Shown in pieces: positions 41,481-63,085 of a stretch of DNA of 64,000 nt. Every line of letters begins with the position of its first letter. Within the stretch, counting starts at the first letter, position 1. The stretch spans positions 2,883,501-2,947,500 of the forward strand of contig CM069768.1 in NCBI GenBank assembly GCA_036169595.1, in the 5' to 3' direction. A program made the position numbers and the translations under genes. This DNA is from Dictyostelium firmibasis (taxonomy: Eukaryota; Evosea; Eumycetozoa; Dictyosteliales; Dictyosteliaceae). The notes under the pieces are model-generated. The model was given only the letters and a program-made list of their open reading frames with translations. It searched no databases and had not been told where the DNA came from.

Positions 41481-41494
41481 GAATTAGAATTTCT

Positions 41495-41529
<35 letters not shown>

Positions 41530-41969
41530 ACAGAAGAACAAATTGAACCAAAATGTGATGGAATTACTAAATTTAAAATACCACAACCACGAATGATTGA
41601 ATAAGCAATCTCAATAATATTTCTATAAACAAATTGTCTTTGATTGATTCTTTCCTCTTGAGAATAACCTTCAAGATGTAAAATTTTCATTTGTTTAACT
41701 ACTGTTGATTTACCAGAATCACCAGTACCGAGTAATAATAATTTTAATTCACTATCCATGATCTTTTTCTCTTCTTTTAATTGTTTTTCAATTTGTTTAT
41801 TAACTGCTTTTTGCTCTCTATAACGAGTTAAAAGTGATGGTGACATTGGTGGTGATAAAGTTGATGTTGAAGATGATGGTGATTGTGGTGATGATGATTG
41901 GTTACCATTGACTTGAATTGCTGGTGTTGCTGTGGTTGTAGATGTTGTTGTTGTTGTTGTATTGCTCAT
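40499..41969 (-). CDS. Divergent heterotrimeric G-protein alpha subunit
   Basis: Four exons (41969-41532, 41435-41261, 41153-40602, 40515-40499) encode 393 residues; the last exon is only 17 nt and gives the end QTMEEGGI. G1 is GTGDSGKS (81-88), switch I RVASTSVSETRF, switch II DVAGQRGHRDKW (from 241), G4 NKRD (310-313) and G5 TTATDT. Residues 1-60 are a Ser/Thr/Pro extension and position 2 is Ser, so N-myristoylation is not expected. Switch II has DVAGQ where most G alpha proteins have DVGGQ. The tail lacks the usual NLxxCGL ending, so receptor coupling may be unusual. D. discoideum has about a dozen G alpha genes; I cannot say which this is. Confidence 0.88.
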
Positions 41970-42163
41970 TTTTTTATTTTTTTCTTTATTTAATGTGGTA
42001 ATGTTACAAAAATTATTTTATTTTGTGGAATAAAAATATATGTTTTTTTTTTTCTTTAAAGAAATTTAAATAATACTTGTATTGTGGATGATTGGAAGTT
42101 ATCAATGAAACCTATGAAAACTATTGATGGGTGATTTGGAAAATAAAAGTCAGTAAGGGGTGG

Positions 42164-42199
<36 letters not shown>

Positions 42200-42421
42200 T
42201 TTTTAAATTTTTTAATTTTTGAATGGTTTGGAATAAAAAAAGATTTTTTTTTAAAAAAAAAAAAAAATAGAAAAAAAAACAATGGGCTTTGGAATTTTTA
42301 TTTTTATTTTTATTTTTATTTTTTTTTTTTTTTTTCATGCACCCATTAGAGCCCGAAAAAAAAAAAAATATATTAATGGAAAATTGGATATTTTTTATAA
42401 ATATTAGTTGGTAGATCAACC

Positions 42422-42461
<40 letters not shown>

Positions 42462-42492
42462 AAAGAAAAAAAAAAAGTTACCAATGAATGAT

Positions 42493-42523
<31 letters not shown>

Positions 42524-43454
42524 TCCACAATCATTTTTTATATTTTTTTTATTATTCTTAACAAGGGAAGATAATAGATAATCACATGACAACTATAAGA
42601 AAAAAAAAAATAAAAAAAAATAATGAAAAAAAAAAAAAAAAAAATGAAAAAAAAAAAAAAAAAATAAACCAAATCTTTTGAATTATTTGATATTTTTCGT
42701 GATGGTGGAAAGTACATACTGCAAAAATAGTTTTTGATTATTTTTTTTGTTTTTTAGTGTCTAAAACTGTTTTTTTTTTATTTTTTTTTTTTTTTTTGAT
42801 GTGAAAATGTGTATTGGTGTTTTTTTATGAAGACTCTATTGAATTAAAAAAAGTGTGTTCACTAAAAAATAAATAAAATAAATAATAAATAAATAAATAA
42901 ATAAATAGTTGATTGAATTGAATAGAATTGATTTGATTTTTTTGATTTCTCTTTTCTTTATTTTTTTTTTTTATAGTTTTTTTTTTTTTTTATTTTATTT
43001 TTTTTTTTTTTTTTTTGAGCCTGAAGAGAGAAAAGAAAAAAAAAAATTTAAAATAAAAAAAAATAATTATAACAAGAAAAAAAAAAAAAAAATAGAAAAA
43101 AATAAAAAATAAAAAATAAAAAATAAAAATTAAAATAAAAAAAATTTAATAATTACGACACACCCATAAAAATAATAATAAACACCCACCACCACCAAAA
43201 CACTAACCCTTGTTATTATAAATAAAATTTTTTTAACAGTTATATTAATCTAGTTTTTGTAATCATAATCCAATATTTAAATCTATCTATTTTCGATAAA
43301 AATGGATAATTTATTTTATTAAGAAAATTTACATATGTTTTTTTTTTTTTTTTAAATTAAAATTATAATATTTTTTTACAATCAACACACCAAAAATAAA
43401 AATAATAATAAAAAAGAATAAAATTATTTTTTTTTTAAAAATAAAAAATTATAT

Positions 43455-43505
<51 letters not shown>

Positions 43506-43657
43506 TATTTTTAATAAAATTTATTAAATTTAAACAATATGATATCTTACATTTCTTTGTATTTATAAATAAAAAGATGAAAATTGAAAAAGTAAAAAAT
43601 AAAAAAAAATAATGAAAAATATAATAAAATAACGAATATTATTGTTAAAAAAAAATA

Positions 43658-43690
<33 letters not shown>

Positions 43691-44125
43691 TTAAGGTTAG
43701 AAAATAAAAAAAATAAAATTAAAAATAAAAAAAAAAAAAAAAAAAATCAGTGATTCAGAGTTTTGTTTTGTTTTTTTTTATTTTTGTTATTTTTTTTTGC
43801 TCTCAAAGTAAAAAAGATATTTTCTTAATCAATGAAAAAAAATAGTGAAATTATAGTAAAAAATAATTCGATTTCAACCGCTTCAATTTTGAAATGATAA
43901 AAATAAAAAATAAAATAAAAATAAATATTTTCTTTTTTTTTTTTCAGATATTTTAACTTATTTATATTTTTAGCATAACCGTGAGAGAATTTTTTTTTCA
44001 CATTTTCCTCTATGGTGGTGATAAAGGGTAAATAATCATAATTTTAAAATAATATAATAAAAAAAAAAAAAAAAAAAAAAACCTTTCGATGAATTTTATA
44101 AAATTTGTTGGCCAATGCACCCATC

Positions 44126-44172
<47 letters not shown>

Positions 44173-44222
44173 AAAAAATATTATGTTTATTTTTTTTTAT
44201 TTTTATTTTTTTTCCTAATTTT
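41970..44222. other. Long low-complexity intergenic region
   Basis: About 2.2 kb of A and T homopolymers including many runs over 20 bases and an (AT)n microsatellite (about 43456-43497). Short open stretches here translate to Lys, Phe or Asn runs only. It must contain the G alpha promoter; nothing else is recognisable. Confidence 0.55.
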
Positions 44223-45023
44223 TCAAAAGTCCCAATCTTGTTTGCATAACACAGTACCACTTTGTGTCATGTAACGTGAATTTTGATCAATACTTTGATT
44301 AATATGTTCATCGCCAATTTTTTGATTTTGTTTATTGTTGAAATAATCCAAACAATATAGCTTTGGCATTTTATTATTACCATTTTCATTTTTATTATTG
44401 TTAATATCACTTGGATCATTTTCAAAATTTTTTAAAACTGAGGGAAATTGAATATTGGTTGGACCATTTTGAATAGAAAACTCATTTTTTGGATTACTAG
44501 ATAAAGATGATGTTGATGAAAATTGATCATGAAATGATTTATTATCATCATTATAATTTGTTATTTTAATTGTTGAATTATAAACTTTATTTGAAATATC
44601 AATTTCACAACTATCTCTATTTCTTTTACCACTAAATGACGAGGATGAGGTCATTAGAGATGAAGTAGAGGAAGTTAACGATGATAAAGTTATAGAAGAA
44701 GACAATAAAGATGATTTTGATAATATTGATGAATCTGTCGTAGATAATGATGAAAATGACGATATATCTTCACCAAAATTTGTTTTTTCTTTTGTAGTTA
44801 AATTTTTTTCAATATTTTTGTAATCTTCATCTCCTCTGACATCCCATTTTTTATCACTTTTAATATTAAATACTGAGAAATCAATTTCTTTAAATAATTG
44901 TTGGATTATAGATAACTCTTCTCTAAATTTTTTTAAATTTTCATTTTTATTTTCATTAGGCTTTTTATTGTGATTATCTCTATCTCTTAATAGTAGTTTA
45001 TGATTTTTTTCACTTATTTCCAT
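44223..45023 (-). CDS. Hypothetical protein, Ser/Asn-rich
   Basis: A single-exon frame of 266 residues, not recognised. The first 80 residues are charged and helical (DRDNHNKK..., FREELSIIQQLFKEIDF). A long Ser run with Leu, Thr and Met follows (about 90-135), then a basic patch GKRNRD and an Asn-rich half ending GTVLCKQDWDF. There is no signal peptide or membrane segment. The balanced Lys/Glu composition and Ser/Leu pattern suggest a real protein. An A-rich leader and TA repeats precede the ATG. Confidence 0.65.
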   Translation of the reverse strand: MEISEKNHKLLLRDRDNHNKKPNENKNENLKKFREELSIIQQLFKEIDFSVFNIKSDKKWDVRGDEDYKNIEKNLTTKEKTNFGEDISSFSSLSTTDSSILSKSSLLSSSITLSSLTSSTSSLMTSSSSFSGKRNRDSCEIDISNKVYNSTIKITNYNDDNKSFHDQFSSTSSLSSNPKNEFSIQNGPTNIQFPSVLKNFENDPSDINNNKNENGNNKMPKLYCLDYFNNKQNQKIGDEHINQSIDQNSRYMTQSGTVLCKQDWDF

Positions 45024-45025
45024 TT

Positions 45026-45057
<32 letters not shown>

Positions 45058-45408
45058 TTTATTATTTTTTAATTAATTATTTCTTGTTAATGTGAATGTA
45101 CACTTTATTGTCATATTTAATATAATAATAATAATAAAAAAAAAAAAAAATAAATATACAAAACAATAAAAAAAAAAAAGAATTTAAAAAAAATAAAATT
45201 TAAAAAAAAATTAAACAGATGTTTAAATAAAAAAAAATTATTAACAAATTTTTTGAAAAAAATATGGTTAATTTGGGATATCTTGGGTCTTTTAATTTTA
45301 TTGAATAATTTAAAAATGAGAGAGACTTTGTATGATCAATTTTTAAATTTCAATGAATTAAAATAATTGGTTGGATTTATACAAAAACATTTCATTTATT
45401 TATATATT
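45024..45408. other. Intergenic DNA
   Basis: A/T-rich spacer between two minus-strand genes with a short (TA)n run at 45034-45058. No gene seen. Confidence 0.55.
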
Positions 45409-46707
<1,299 letters not shown>

Positions 46708-46906
46708 TTAATATTTTAGGAAATTATAAAAAAAAAAATAAAAAAAAAAACCACTTTATTTTGTAATATACATTATTTAATTAAAATAAAAACTTTTTTT
46801 ACTTTTTTTTTTTTAAAAATTTTGAATGTTTTAATTCAACGCTTTGAAAAAAAAAAAAAAAAAAAAAAAATGAAATAAACAAAAAAAAAAAAAAGTCAAA
46901 AAGAGA

Positions 46907-47350
46907 ATGAGTGTTTTAAGAAAAACTGTTGAAATATTTCAAAAAACAAATAAAAATATAGTTATTAGAACCTATTCTAGTATGTATAAATAATTAAATA
47001 AATAATATTGTAAAAAAAGAAAAAATTATTAAAACTTTTTCAAAAAAAAAAAAAAAAAAAAAAAAATGATAAAAGGAAGTAGATATGAAGAAATTGAAAA
47101 ATTAAGAGAAGGTTATGGTAATGCACAAGCAGAAGAAAATGGTTTATCAAAAGAAATTATGGATAGAATAAAAAATATAAGAAGACAGCAACCAAACTAT
47201 CATGAAGATACACAAGATTCTGGTGTATATTCATCAAGAAAAGATGACCAATCTGAAAAAGAACCAAATAATTTAAAAATTAATGGTAGAAAAGTTTCTC
47301 GTGATGTACCAAAAGATCAAGTTGAAATTGTTTCTCTTAAAGATTATTGA
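46907..47350 (+). CDS. Small basic protein, probably mitochondrial
   Basis: Two exons (46907-46979, 47076-47350) encode 115 residues. The join TCT A|GA AGT keeps frame (YSRSRYEEIEKLREGYG); the donor is GTATGT, the acceptor AAAAG is weaker than usual. The first 24 residues (MSVLRKTVEIFQKTNKNIVI) are basic with no acid except one Glu, as in a mitochondrial presequence. The rest is charged and hydrophilic, ending QVEIVSLKDY. If the intron is wrong, the second exon alone has an ATG at 47066 giving 94 residues. No family recognised. Its start lies 199 bp from the start of the divergent gene at 46707. Confidence 0.6.
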
Positions 47351-48114
47351 ATATAAAAATAATAATAAAAAAAATTTGTATATAAAATAAATATATTTTA
47401 AAATTTTGTGTGGAAATTTTTTTTTTTTTGGAGTTCGTAATCAGGCATTTATTTTTAATGTGAGAATGAGAATTTTTTTTTTTTTACTTTTTTTTTTTTT
47501 TGTGAATTTTTTTTTTTTTCGTTTTTTTTTAGCCAACAGGTTTCAAAAATTTTTTTTTTTTTTTTTTCTTTTCCTTTTCCACTATCAACAATATTGTTAT
47601 ACTTGAAACAGGTACAGATACACCCTTTGTTATTAATTTCAAATGTTTAAATGTCACACTCTGCTGCACAATTTAAATTGATGTAGTATTGCACACACAT
47701 ACATTTCAAATAATAATCATCCAATAGGTATAGATTACATTATGAAAATTCACTTTTGAAACTATCTTTAAAATTTTTTATTCTACCATAAAGAATAACA
47801 AATAGTTTCAAACATAATGTTTTCTTAGAGACCTATCTTTAAATAAAAAGGATATCTTATCTCTGCACTCAAGTATAAACCTCATGCAACTTTTGAGGAT
47901 TATATTTTTTTTTTTAAAAAAAAAAAGAGATAAAGGCCCTAATATATTTAAAATTAAAATAATTTTTAAAGCGTTAGCAAAAAAACAAAAATTACCGGTT
48001 TTAATTGTCATTCAAAAAGATTTTCGGGAATTTTTTTTTTAACATTAATTTTTATTTTTATGGAAAAAAGATTATAGTTGATCAATGTGCTGCGGCGACA
48101 AAAAAAACATTTTG
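47351..48114. other. Intergenic DNA upstream of rps15a
   Basis: A/T-rich with one more balanced patch at 47590-47720. It holds the rps15a promoter. I see no gene or RNA fold. Confidence 0.5.
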
Positions 48115-48176
48115 GTAAAATTTTTATAAAAATAAAGATATTAATTTTTTTCTCTCTTCTCTCTTTCTTCCAACAG
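48115..48176 (+). other. Probable intron in the rps15a 5' UTR
   Basis: TTTG|GTAAAA at the left and a strong pyrimidine tract ending TTCTTCCAACAG at the right bound a 62-nt segment that ends 7 nt before the rps15a ATG. Introns at or just before the start codon are common in ribosomal-protein genes. Confidence 0.5.
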
Positions 48177-48183
48177 ATACAAA

Positions 48184-48576
48184 ATGGTCAGAATCAGTGT
48201 TTTAAACGATTGCTTAAACTCCATTGTCAATGCCGAAAGACAAGGTAAAAGACAAGTCTTAGTCAGACCATCCTCAAAAGTCATCGTTAAATTCTTAGAA
48301 GTTATGATGAAAAAGAGATACATTGGTGAATTCGAAATCGTTGATGACCATCGTTCCGGTAAAATCGTCATTGAATTAATCGGTCGTATCAACAAATGTG
48401 GTGTCATCTCCCCAAGATTCGACGTTACCTTAGACGAAATCGAGAAATGGGCCTCTTATTTACTCCCATCCCGTCAATTCGGTCATATCGTCCTCACCAC
48501 CTCCCTCGGTATCATGGACCACAACGAAGCCAAAACCAGACACACTGGTGGTAAATTATTAGGTTTCTTCTATTAA
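48184..48576 (+). CDS. rps15a: 40S ribosomal protein S15a (uS8)
   Basis: A 130-residue protein matching eukaryotic S15a/uS8 along its whole length ([68 protein letters not shown]). It is a core protein of the small-subunit platform that binds 18S rRNA. The third codon positions are markedly richer in C than in its neighbours (ATC, GTC, CTC, TCC), the usual sign of a highly expressed gene in this genome. No intron interrupts the coding part. It converges with the gene ending at 48823. Confidence 0.98.
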   Translation: MVRISVLNDCLNSIVNAERQGKRQVLVRPSSKVIVKFLEVMMKKRYIGEFEIVDDHRSGKIVIELIGRINKCGVISPRFDVTLDEIEKWASYLLPSRQFGHIVLTTSLGIMDHNEAKTRHTGGKLLGFFY

Positions 48577-48822
48577 ATTGCTAGTCTCGTCTTGTTTTTA
48601 AATAAAATTAAAATATTATTTAAAGCCAAAAATTTCTTTTTCTTTTGACTCGAGTAAATTTTTTTTTTTTTTTTTTTTTTTCTTTTTTTTTTTTTTTTAA
48701 AAGAAAATATATTCTCCTCATTATTTGAGAGATGTTATTTAAGTGATAAATATTTAATTCCAATAAATATTACAAAAAAAACATATATATTATCTTTATA
48801 CAAAATTGGTTTTTATTAATAA

Positions 48823-50384
<1,562 letters not shown>

Positions 50385-50543
50385 TATTTCTTTTTTTTTT
50401 TTGACAAAATGAAATTAAAAAAAATGAAACCCAATTCAAAAATAATTTTTTAAAAAAAAAAAAAATGAAAAAAATGAAAATGACAATATGGTTATGATTT
50501 TTTTTTTTTTTTATTATTAATTCATTTATAAAAGTTTAGAAAT

Positions 50544-51363
50544 TTAATTGTGTGTAATTTTTGTACCTAATAATGAAATGAATAATTGAATTAATTTTGG
50601 ATGACATGGCCATGCTTTACCAGAAACAATATGTTGATCAACAACAGCATCATCAACAGCGATATCTTGGTAGATTCCACCAGCTTGTGAAACTTCTGGT
50701 TTACATGCTGGATAGGCAGTACATTTAACACCTTTTACAACGTTTGCTGCTGTTAAAACTTGAGTACCATGACATACAGCTGCAATTGGTTTCTTTTTAG
50801 TATCAAATTCTTTAACAATCTCAATAACTCTATCATTTAATCTTAAAAACTTTGTTTTATAAAAATATTAATGGTATTAGTATTGATTTTTTTATTTTTT
50901 TTTTTTTATTATTTTTTTTTTTTTTTTTTTTTTGTTTATTAATAAACAAACAAAGGTAAATACAAACCTCACTACAACGACCACCTGGTAAAAATAGGCC
51001 ATGATAATTTGCAGTATCAACTTTATCAAAATCAAAATTAATTTCAATTCTGTGACCTTTTAATTCTGTGTATGTTTGTTCACCTATTTTTTTTATTTTT
51101 TATTTTTTATTTTATTATTTTTTTTATTTTTTTATTATTGTATTATTAGAGCTAGTTATAAAATTTTTTTATTAAAAATAAAGAGATAATGAGTTCATAC
51201 CTGGAAGGAAGTCATGTACTGCAGTAACAATAAAATCACCGCATTTTTTACCTGGACTAACTAAATGAACATTATATCCAACCAATTGTAGCATTTGTTT
51301 AACTGCATATGTTTCATAATCTTCAGTGTAATCACCAGTGATAATCAAAATATTTCTTGTCAT
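50544..51363 (-). CDS. DJ-1/PfpI (ThiJ) family protein
   Basis: Three exons (51363-51201, 51083-50968, 50849-50544) encode 194 residues; joins LPG|GEQTYTELKGH and CSE|FLRLNDR keep frame. The Rossmann-like fold motifs are NILIITGDYTEDYE at the start, YHGLFLPGGR, and the nucleophile elbow AAVCHGTQVL with Cys at about 117. The family covers deglycases, proteases and oxidative-stress chaperones; the exact activity is open. The acidic Glu expected near the start is present in DYTEDYE. There is no targeting signal, so it should be cytosolic. It lies in tandem with the propeller gene (160 bp between stop and start). Confidence 0.9.
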
Positions 51364-51830
51364 TGTTAATTTTTTAATTGTAAAAAATGTGACGAACTTG
51401 CTCCAATTTTTTTTTTTTAAAAATAACAAAAATTAAAAAAAAAAAAAAATATAAAAAATTTTCTCCTTAAAAAAATAAATTAAATTATAGGACAAATTTT
51501 AATTTATTTTTTTTAGCAACCCTTTTCTCTATCAAATTTTTGAACCAACAAAATTTTTTTTGTAATTTTTATAAATCCGTATTTTTTATTATTCTTTACC
51601 TCATTACAAATTCATCAACTATAAAATTTAGTGAGTTTGCATTCTGTGAATAGATATATTAATAACCTATTTTTATTTTGGTGGAAGGAAGTGTTATAAA
51701 CTATATGTTAATTGTTAAATATTGAAATTGATAAATAAAAATAATAAAACCTTTAAGATTATTTATTTAAAATAATATCCTTTTAATTAAAATTTTTTTT
51801 TTTTTTTTTTTTTTGTTATTTAATTTAATT
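51364..51830. other. Intergenic DNA
   Basis: A/T-rich spacer between two minus-strand genes (promoter of the DJ-1-like gene, 3' end of the flippase gene). No further feature seen. Confidence 0.55.
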
Positions 51831-57573
<5,743 letters not shown>

Positions 57574-57776
57574 ATTTAACTTTTAATATATGCTTTATTA
57601 TTATTTAATAATTTTGTTTTTATTTTTTGTATTATTACTATTTTTTATTATTATAGCTATTGATATTACTATTATTTTTTTTTTTAAAAAAAAAAAAACA
57701 TATCAATTAATGATATGTACCATAATTATTTAGTTAGAACCTGAAAATTTTATGATAAAAAAAAATTAAAATAAAA

Positions 57777-57816
<40 letters not shown>

Positions 57817-58829
57817 AAGAGGCGCCTGGTTGTTGTATAAAGAAAAAATATACAAAAACAAAAATTAATGTTATAATTAAAAAATTAATTTAAATTTTTT
57901 TTGTGTGATTTTTATTTGTGTGTATGAATTTGACAAATATTGACAATAAAATTTAATAAAATAAAATAAAAAAAAAAAAAACTCAGACGATTTTTTTTTT
58001 CTTTTTTTTTTTTTTTTTTTTTTTTGTGTTGGTGTCGTGGTGGCTAGGACGAAAAAAAAAAAAAAAAAAAGTGTTTATATAAATATATAAAATATAAACC
58101 TTTTGTAATTGTATTATATTTATTTGGTGTGTAGGTTATAACTTATATATGTTTTCTATGGGGAAAATTAAGCAAACAAAAATTTAAAAAAAAAAAAAAC
58201 TGAAAAAAAAAAAAATGTTCGATTTCTTATTTTTTTTAAAATTTTTAATTTTTTTTAATATATTTTTAAAATTTGAAATATTTTTTTTAATTTCCTCAAG
58301 TTCTTGTAACCATTGTAGTGTCAAAACATTTATTATTTTCAAATCAAACCGAATTTGATGTAAATTTAAATTTATTGACACACAAAAATAAATGATTTTT
58401 TTTTTTAATTTAATTTTTATTTTTTTATATTTTTTTTTTTTTGAATTCACACTTCCTTTTTGTTGGGTATGGGTTATTATCATAACATATTTCTATTTAA
58501 TAATTATTATTATTATTATTATTATTATTATTTTTTTTAAGTGTGCCTTAAGTTTTTTTTTTTTTTTCTTTTTTTTTTTTTTTTTCCTAATTTTTTTTTT
58601 TTTGTATTATTATAATTTCTTTTTTCCCTTATTTATTTTATTATTTTATTGAATCAATAAAATAATATTAATAAATTTTAATAATTTATTTATTATTTTA
58701 ATAAGGCTTTTTTTTTTTTATTTTTTATTTATTTTTTTTTATTTTTTTTTTTTTTTCCATAAAATTTTTTTTTTTTTTGTTTTTTTTTTTTTTTTTTTTT
58801 TTCTAAAAACCAAATGAGTGGAGATAAAT
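57574..58829. promoter_or_regulatory. Divergent intergenic region between flippase and LRR genes
   Basis: About 1.25 kb separates two divergent start codons and must hold both promoters. It is mostly A/T homopolymers with a few mixed patches (57826-57836, 58026-58050, 58295-58350). I see no gene. Confidence 0.5.
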
Positions 58830-59071
58830 ATGTACTCTACTCAACTTAACCTTGATGAAGAGCTTAACAATGATTACAACATTAATTTAAATAATATTGG
58901 CGAGTTTGATAGTATTTATTATCAAAGTCAAAATCAATTCAAATCATCATCACCACACCATCTCCAATTGCACCATCTAAACAATTCGCACATACAACAT
59001 CAACAATACCACCAACAACAACAGCAACCACCATCACCACTACAACAATATCATCACCACCAACAATTATC

Positions 59072-59157
<86 letters not shown>

Positions 59158-59764
59158 CACCATTTTCGACACCAAATAGAAGAAGATCTATACCACCAAC
59201 CACAACGACGACTACAACAGTGACCGCAAATAACATTCCAATAGGATTAAATTATCAATATGAATCAATAAATAGCTTCAACAATAGAATAGATTCATCA
59301 CCAACACTTTCATCATCCAATCATAGTATGAATCCTAACAATTTGAATTGTACACCGCTATACAGTAGTGGTACAAACAGTTTCAATAGTAGTGGATATA
59401 GTACTAACACTTCTGATTATTTTACACCAGTTTCTTCTTCAAATTTCAATATAAACCCTAGTCCATCTCACCAACAACACCAACAACAATATCCATCATA
59501 TAAAAATAGATTATCATTTTCTGGTTCCCTCTCCCCAACTAATCAACTTAACAGTAATAATAATACCAACAACAATTCTTTAAAAAGATCCAGTTCAAAA
59601 GGTTCATTAGTCACTCCAACAACAGCGAATAATAATAAAGGTATGGTTCATTCTAAAAGTACTCAATCTCTTAATTGTTATTACAATCAATCGCCATCAT
59701 CACCACAATCACAGTATCCAATATATAGCCAAATAACATCACAAACATCATCACCACCACCACC

Positions 59765-59830
<66 letters not shown>

Positions 59831-61178
59831 GCAACAACAACATAAACCACACTTTGGTTCATCATCAACACCAAATCCACAATTAATATTACCAATTTCA
59901 CCACAACAACATCAACAACAATTTCGTCACCAACCCCACCAAAACCAACAACTACAACAACAACTTATTCAATCAGCACCACCATCAACACGTTCAAAGA
60001 TTAAGAAAGCACCATCATTTTGTGGTTATCCATCTAGATCAATTTTATTAGATTATTTTTTCATTGTAAGATTACTTTGATAAAAATACGAAAAAAAAAA
60101 AAAAAACTTTTTTTATTTACTAATTTTTATAAAACCTATCTAGATGGATTATACACAAACTCACGATACTTCAAATGTAGTAGCACTTGAATTATCAAAC
60201 TCGAATATTAGCTCTGTAAATAATGAAAGATTTGAATTGTTTAATAAACTTATTTATATCGATTTAAATAATAACTTTGTTCAGTAAGTTTATTATTATT
60301 ACTATCATTTATTATTTGTTATTTATTATTTTCTCAATATAATTTAATAATAATTTTATATGTATATATTTTTAGATTTAAAGCATTTTCAACAATTCCA
60401 AATTTACAAGAATTATATTTATCAAATAACAGAATTTTTGATCTTGAATTTACAAATACTTTAAATAATAGTAAAATAATAAAGTCTAATGTTAACAACG
60501 ATGGCGGTGGATTTCAATATTTAAAGAAATTAGATTTATCAAATAATCAAATCAATTCTTTAAATATGATTCACTTAATGAAACTTCAGAATTTAGTTTG
60601 TTTGAATTTATCATCGAATGAGATCATATCACTTCCTGATAATATGTCTTCATTTTCATCACTCGAGACACTTTACCTTGAAAACTGTCATCTTTCTTTA
60701 AAAAATTCAACTTTATCTAGTTTAGCAACAATACCAAAGTATGTATTTTTATTCTATTAGTTGTAAAAATAATAATAAAATAATAGATTCCATACCGATA
60801 AATCAATCAATAAATAAATAAACCAATACCAATCAGTATACTAATGTTATCTAAAAATAAATGAAATTAGTTTAAGATTATTAAATTTAAATGGCAATCA
60901 ATGGGATAGAATTCTACCAATTGAGGGCGTTTTTAAATCATTAAATGAAATATCACTTTGTAGCAATTTCATTTCGAATTTATTTAATATTGCAAATTTA
61001 TATCACACATCTTATCCATTATTGACTCGTGTTCAATTATTTGGTAATCCAATTGCTGATCAAAGAATATTTCAACCAAATTTAGATTCTTTAATATCAA
61101 GTATCCAAGTTAATAAAACTATTCAATTTATAACTACACAGCCTCCATTTTTAGTTTCGAATAGTTCAAACATAAATC

Positions 61179-61244
<66 letters not shown>

Positions 61245-61561
61245 CATCCCAACAATCCAAAAGAAAATTACCACCACATAAATCACAATCTTCACCATCT
61301 ATAAATAGATCTTCACCAATTAAACAATTGGAAGATTCATCTTCAGATCCAACATTATTTTATAACTATCAATCTTCTCCATCACAACATAATCATCATT
61401 ATTATCAACACCAACAACAACACCAACAACAACAAAATTATTATGAAGTCAATGATTATCAAGATTATTTTAACATAAATGAAGGAAATGTTTTTGTTAT
61501 TGGCAATACCCCATCTACAAACGAATTAAGTTTAAGTGACCTTACAATCAATGATAATTAA
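58830..61561 (+). CDS. Gln/Asn/Ser-rich leucine-rich-repeat protein
   Basis: Four exons (58830-60065, 60144-60283, 60376-60738, 60871-61561) encode 809 residues; all joins keep frame (FVQ|FKAFSTIPNLQ, IPN|LRLLNLNGNQ). The start is the ATG at 58830; an earlier ATG at 58814 runs into a stop. The first ~400 residues are disordered with three Gln runs and Ser/Pro patches, ending in a basic segment (RSKIKKAPSF). LRRs lie at about 415-630 (LIYIDLNNNFV, LQELYLSNNRIFDL, LKKLDLSNNQINSL, LVCLNLSSNEIISLPDN). The tail has another Gln run. It probably acts as a scaffold; no catalytic domain is visible. A small ORF at 61022-61561 is its last exon, not a separate gene. Confidence 0.82.
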
Positions 61562-61947
<386 letters not shown>

Positions 61948-63085
61948 TTAAAGTTTAATAATAACTTTACCAACATTTTTATTATTTTTAGAATCAAATA
62001 TTTTAATAAATGAAGGTATGATTTGATCAAATCCATTATTCATTACATGCTTTTCAATAATTTTACCTTCTTTTAACCATTTTGATAAATGTAAGAAAGC
62101 ATTATTATAGTCATCATCTGAATAATCGAAAACTAAGAAACCTTGCATTGTTATTCTTTTTTCGAAAACAATATACTGAGCTCTTTGACCAATATCATCT
62201 GATACTTTTTTATTATAAACTGAAATTGCACCACAGCATGCAACCCTTGCGTGTACATTCAAAAGTAAGAGAATAGGATCAGATACTATTTAAAAAAAAA
62301 AAAAAAGATATAAAAATATAAAAAGCTATAAGTATTAAAAGATAAAAAAAAACAATAGGTTATATTTTTCTAATTTTTTTAATCATACCTTGACCACCAA
62401 CATTTTCATAGAAAATATCAATACCTTTTGGACAAGCTTTTTTTAAATCTTCAGCGTATGTTGGACTATGGTAATTGATACCTGCATCAAAGTGGAAATC
62501 ATTAACGAGTGAATTTGCTTTTTCATCAGAGCCACAAATACCAACAACTCTACAACCATGAACTTTTGCAATTTGGCCAGCTATAGTTCCAACGGCTCCT
62601 GCAGCTGCATTAATAACAAATGTTTCTCCTTTCTTTGGTTTACCAATTAAAACGGTACCATAATAAGATGTTACACCTGGCATACCACAAATTCCCAAGT
62701 AAGCTGTAAATGGAGCAATATTAGGGTCAGCTATTAAAATTTGGTTTGTAACTTTAACAATTTGAATCTCTTTCCAATCAAAATATCCAGAAACATGGTC
62801 ACCTTCTTTAAATCTATCACTTGTAGATTTTAATACTTTTGCAACACAACCACTATTAATTGGTTCATTTAATTTAAATGGGTCAACAAATGTTTTTTTA
62901 CTATTCATACGAGCACGTAAATATGGATCAACACTAACATATTCTAATTTTATCATAATATGATCTTTTTCAATTTTTTGATTTTCATCAAATTTACATG
63001 TTGTAATTTTAAATTGATTTGGTTCTGGCATACCATCATCTCTTTCAAAATATTTTTCTAAAATAATTTGTTTAATATCTGTCAT
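61948..63085 (-). CDS. Medium-chain NADPH-dependent reductase (prostaglandin/alkenal reductase type)
   Basis: Two exons (63085-62389, 62285-61948) encode 344 residues; the join GGQ|VSDPILLLLN keeps frame. The layout matches the LTB4 dehydrogenase/prostaglandin reductase branch of the MDR superfamily: VDPYLRARM near the N-terminus, a nucleotide-binding AAAGAVGTIAGQIAK, the following GCRVVGICGSDEKA, YENVGGQ and the C-terminal GKVIIKL. The zinc ligands of alcohol dehydrogenases are absent, as expected for this branch, so it should reduce C=C bonds of enals or enones with NADPH in the cytosol. It is convergent with the LRR gene. Confidence 0.92.

Noticed and set aside
42150-43112. Lys/Phe-rich short frames upstream of the G alpha gene
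   Set aside because: They are pure homopolymer translations with no splice support.
61022-61561. Separate 179-codon gene
   Set aside because: It is the in-frame continuation of exon 4 of the LRR gene starting at 58830.
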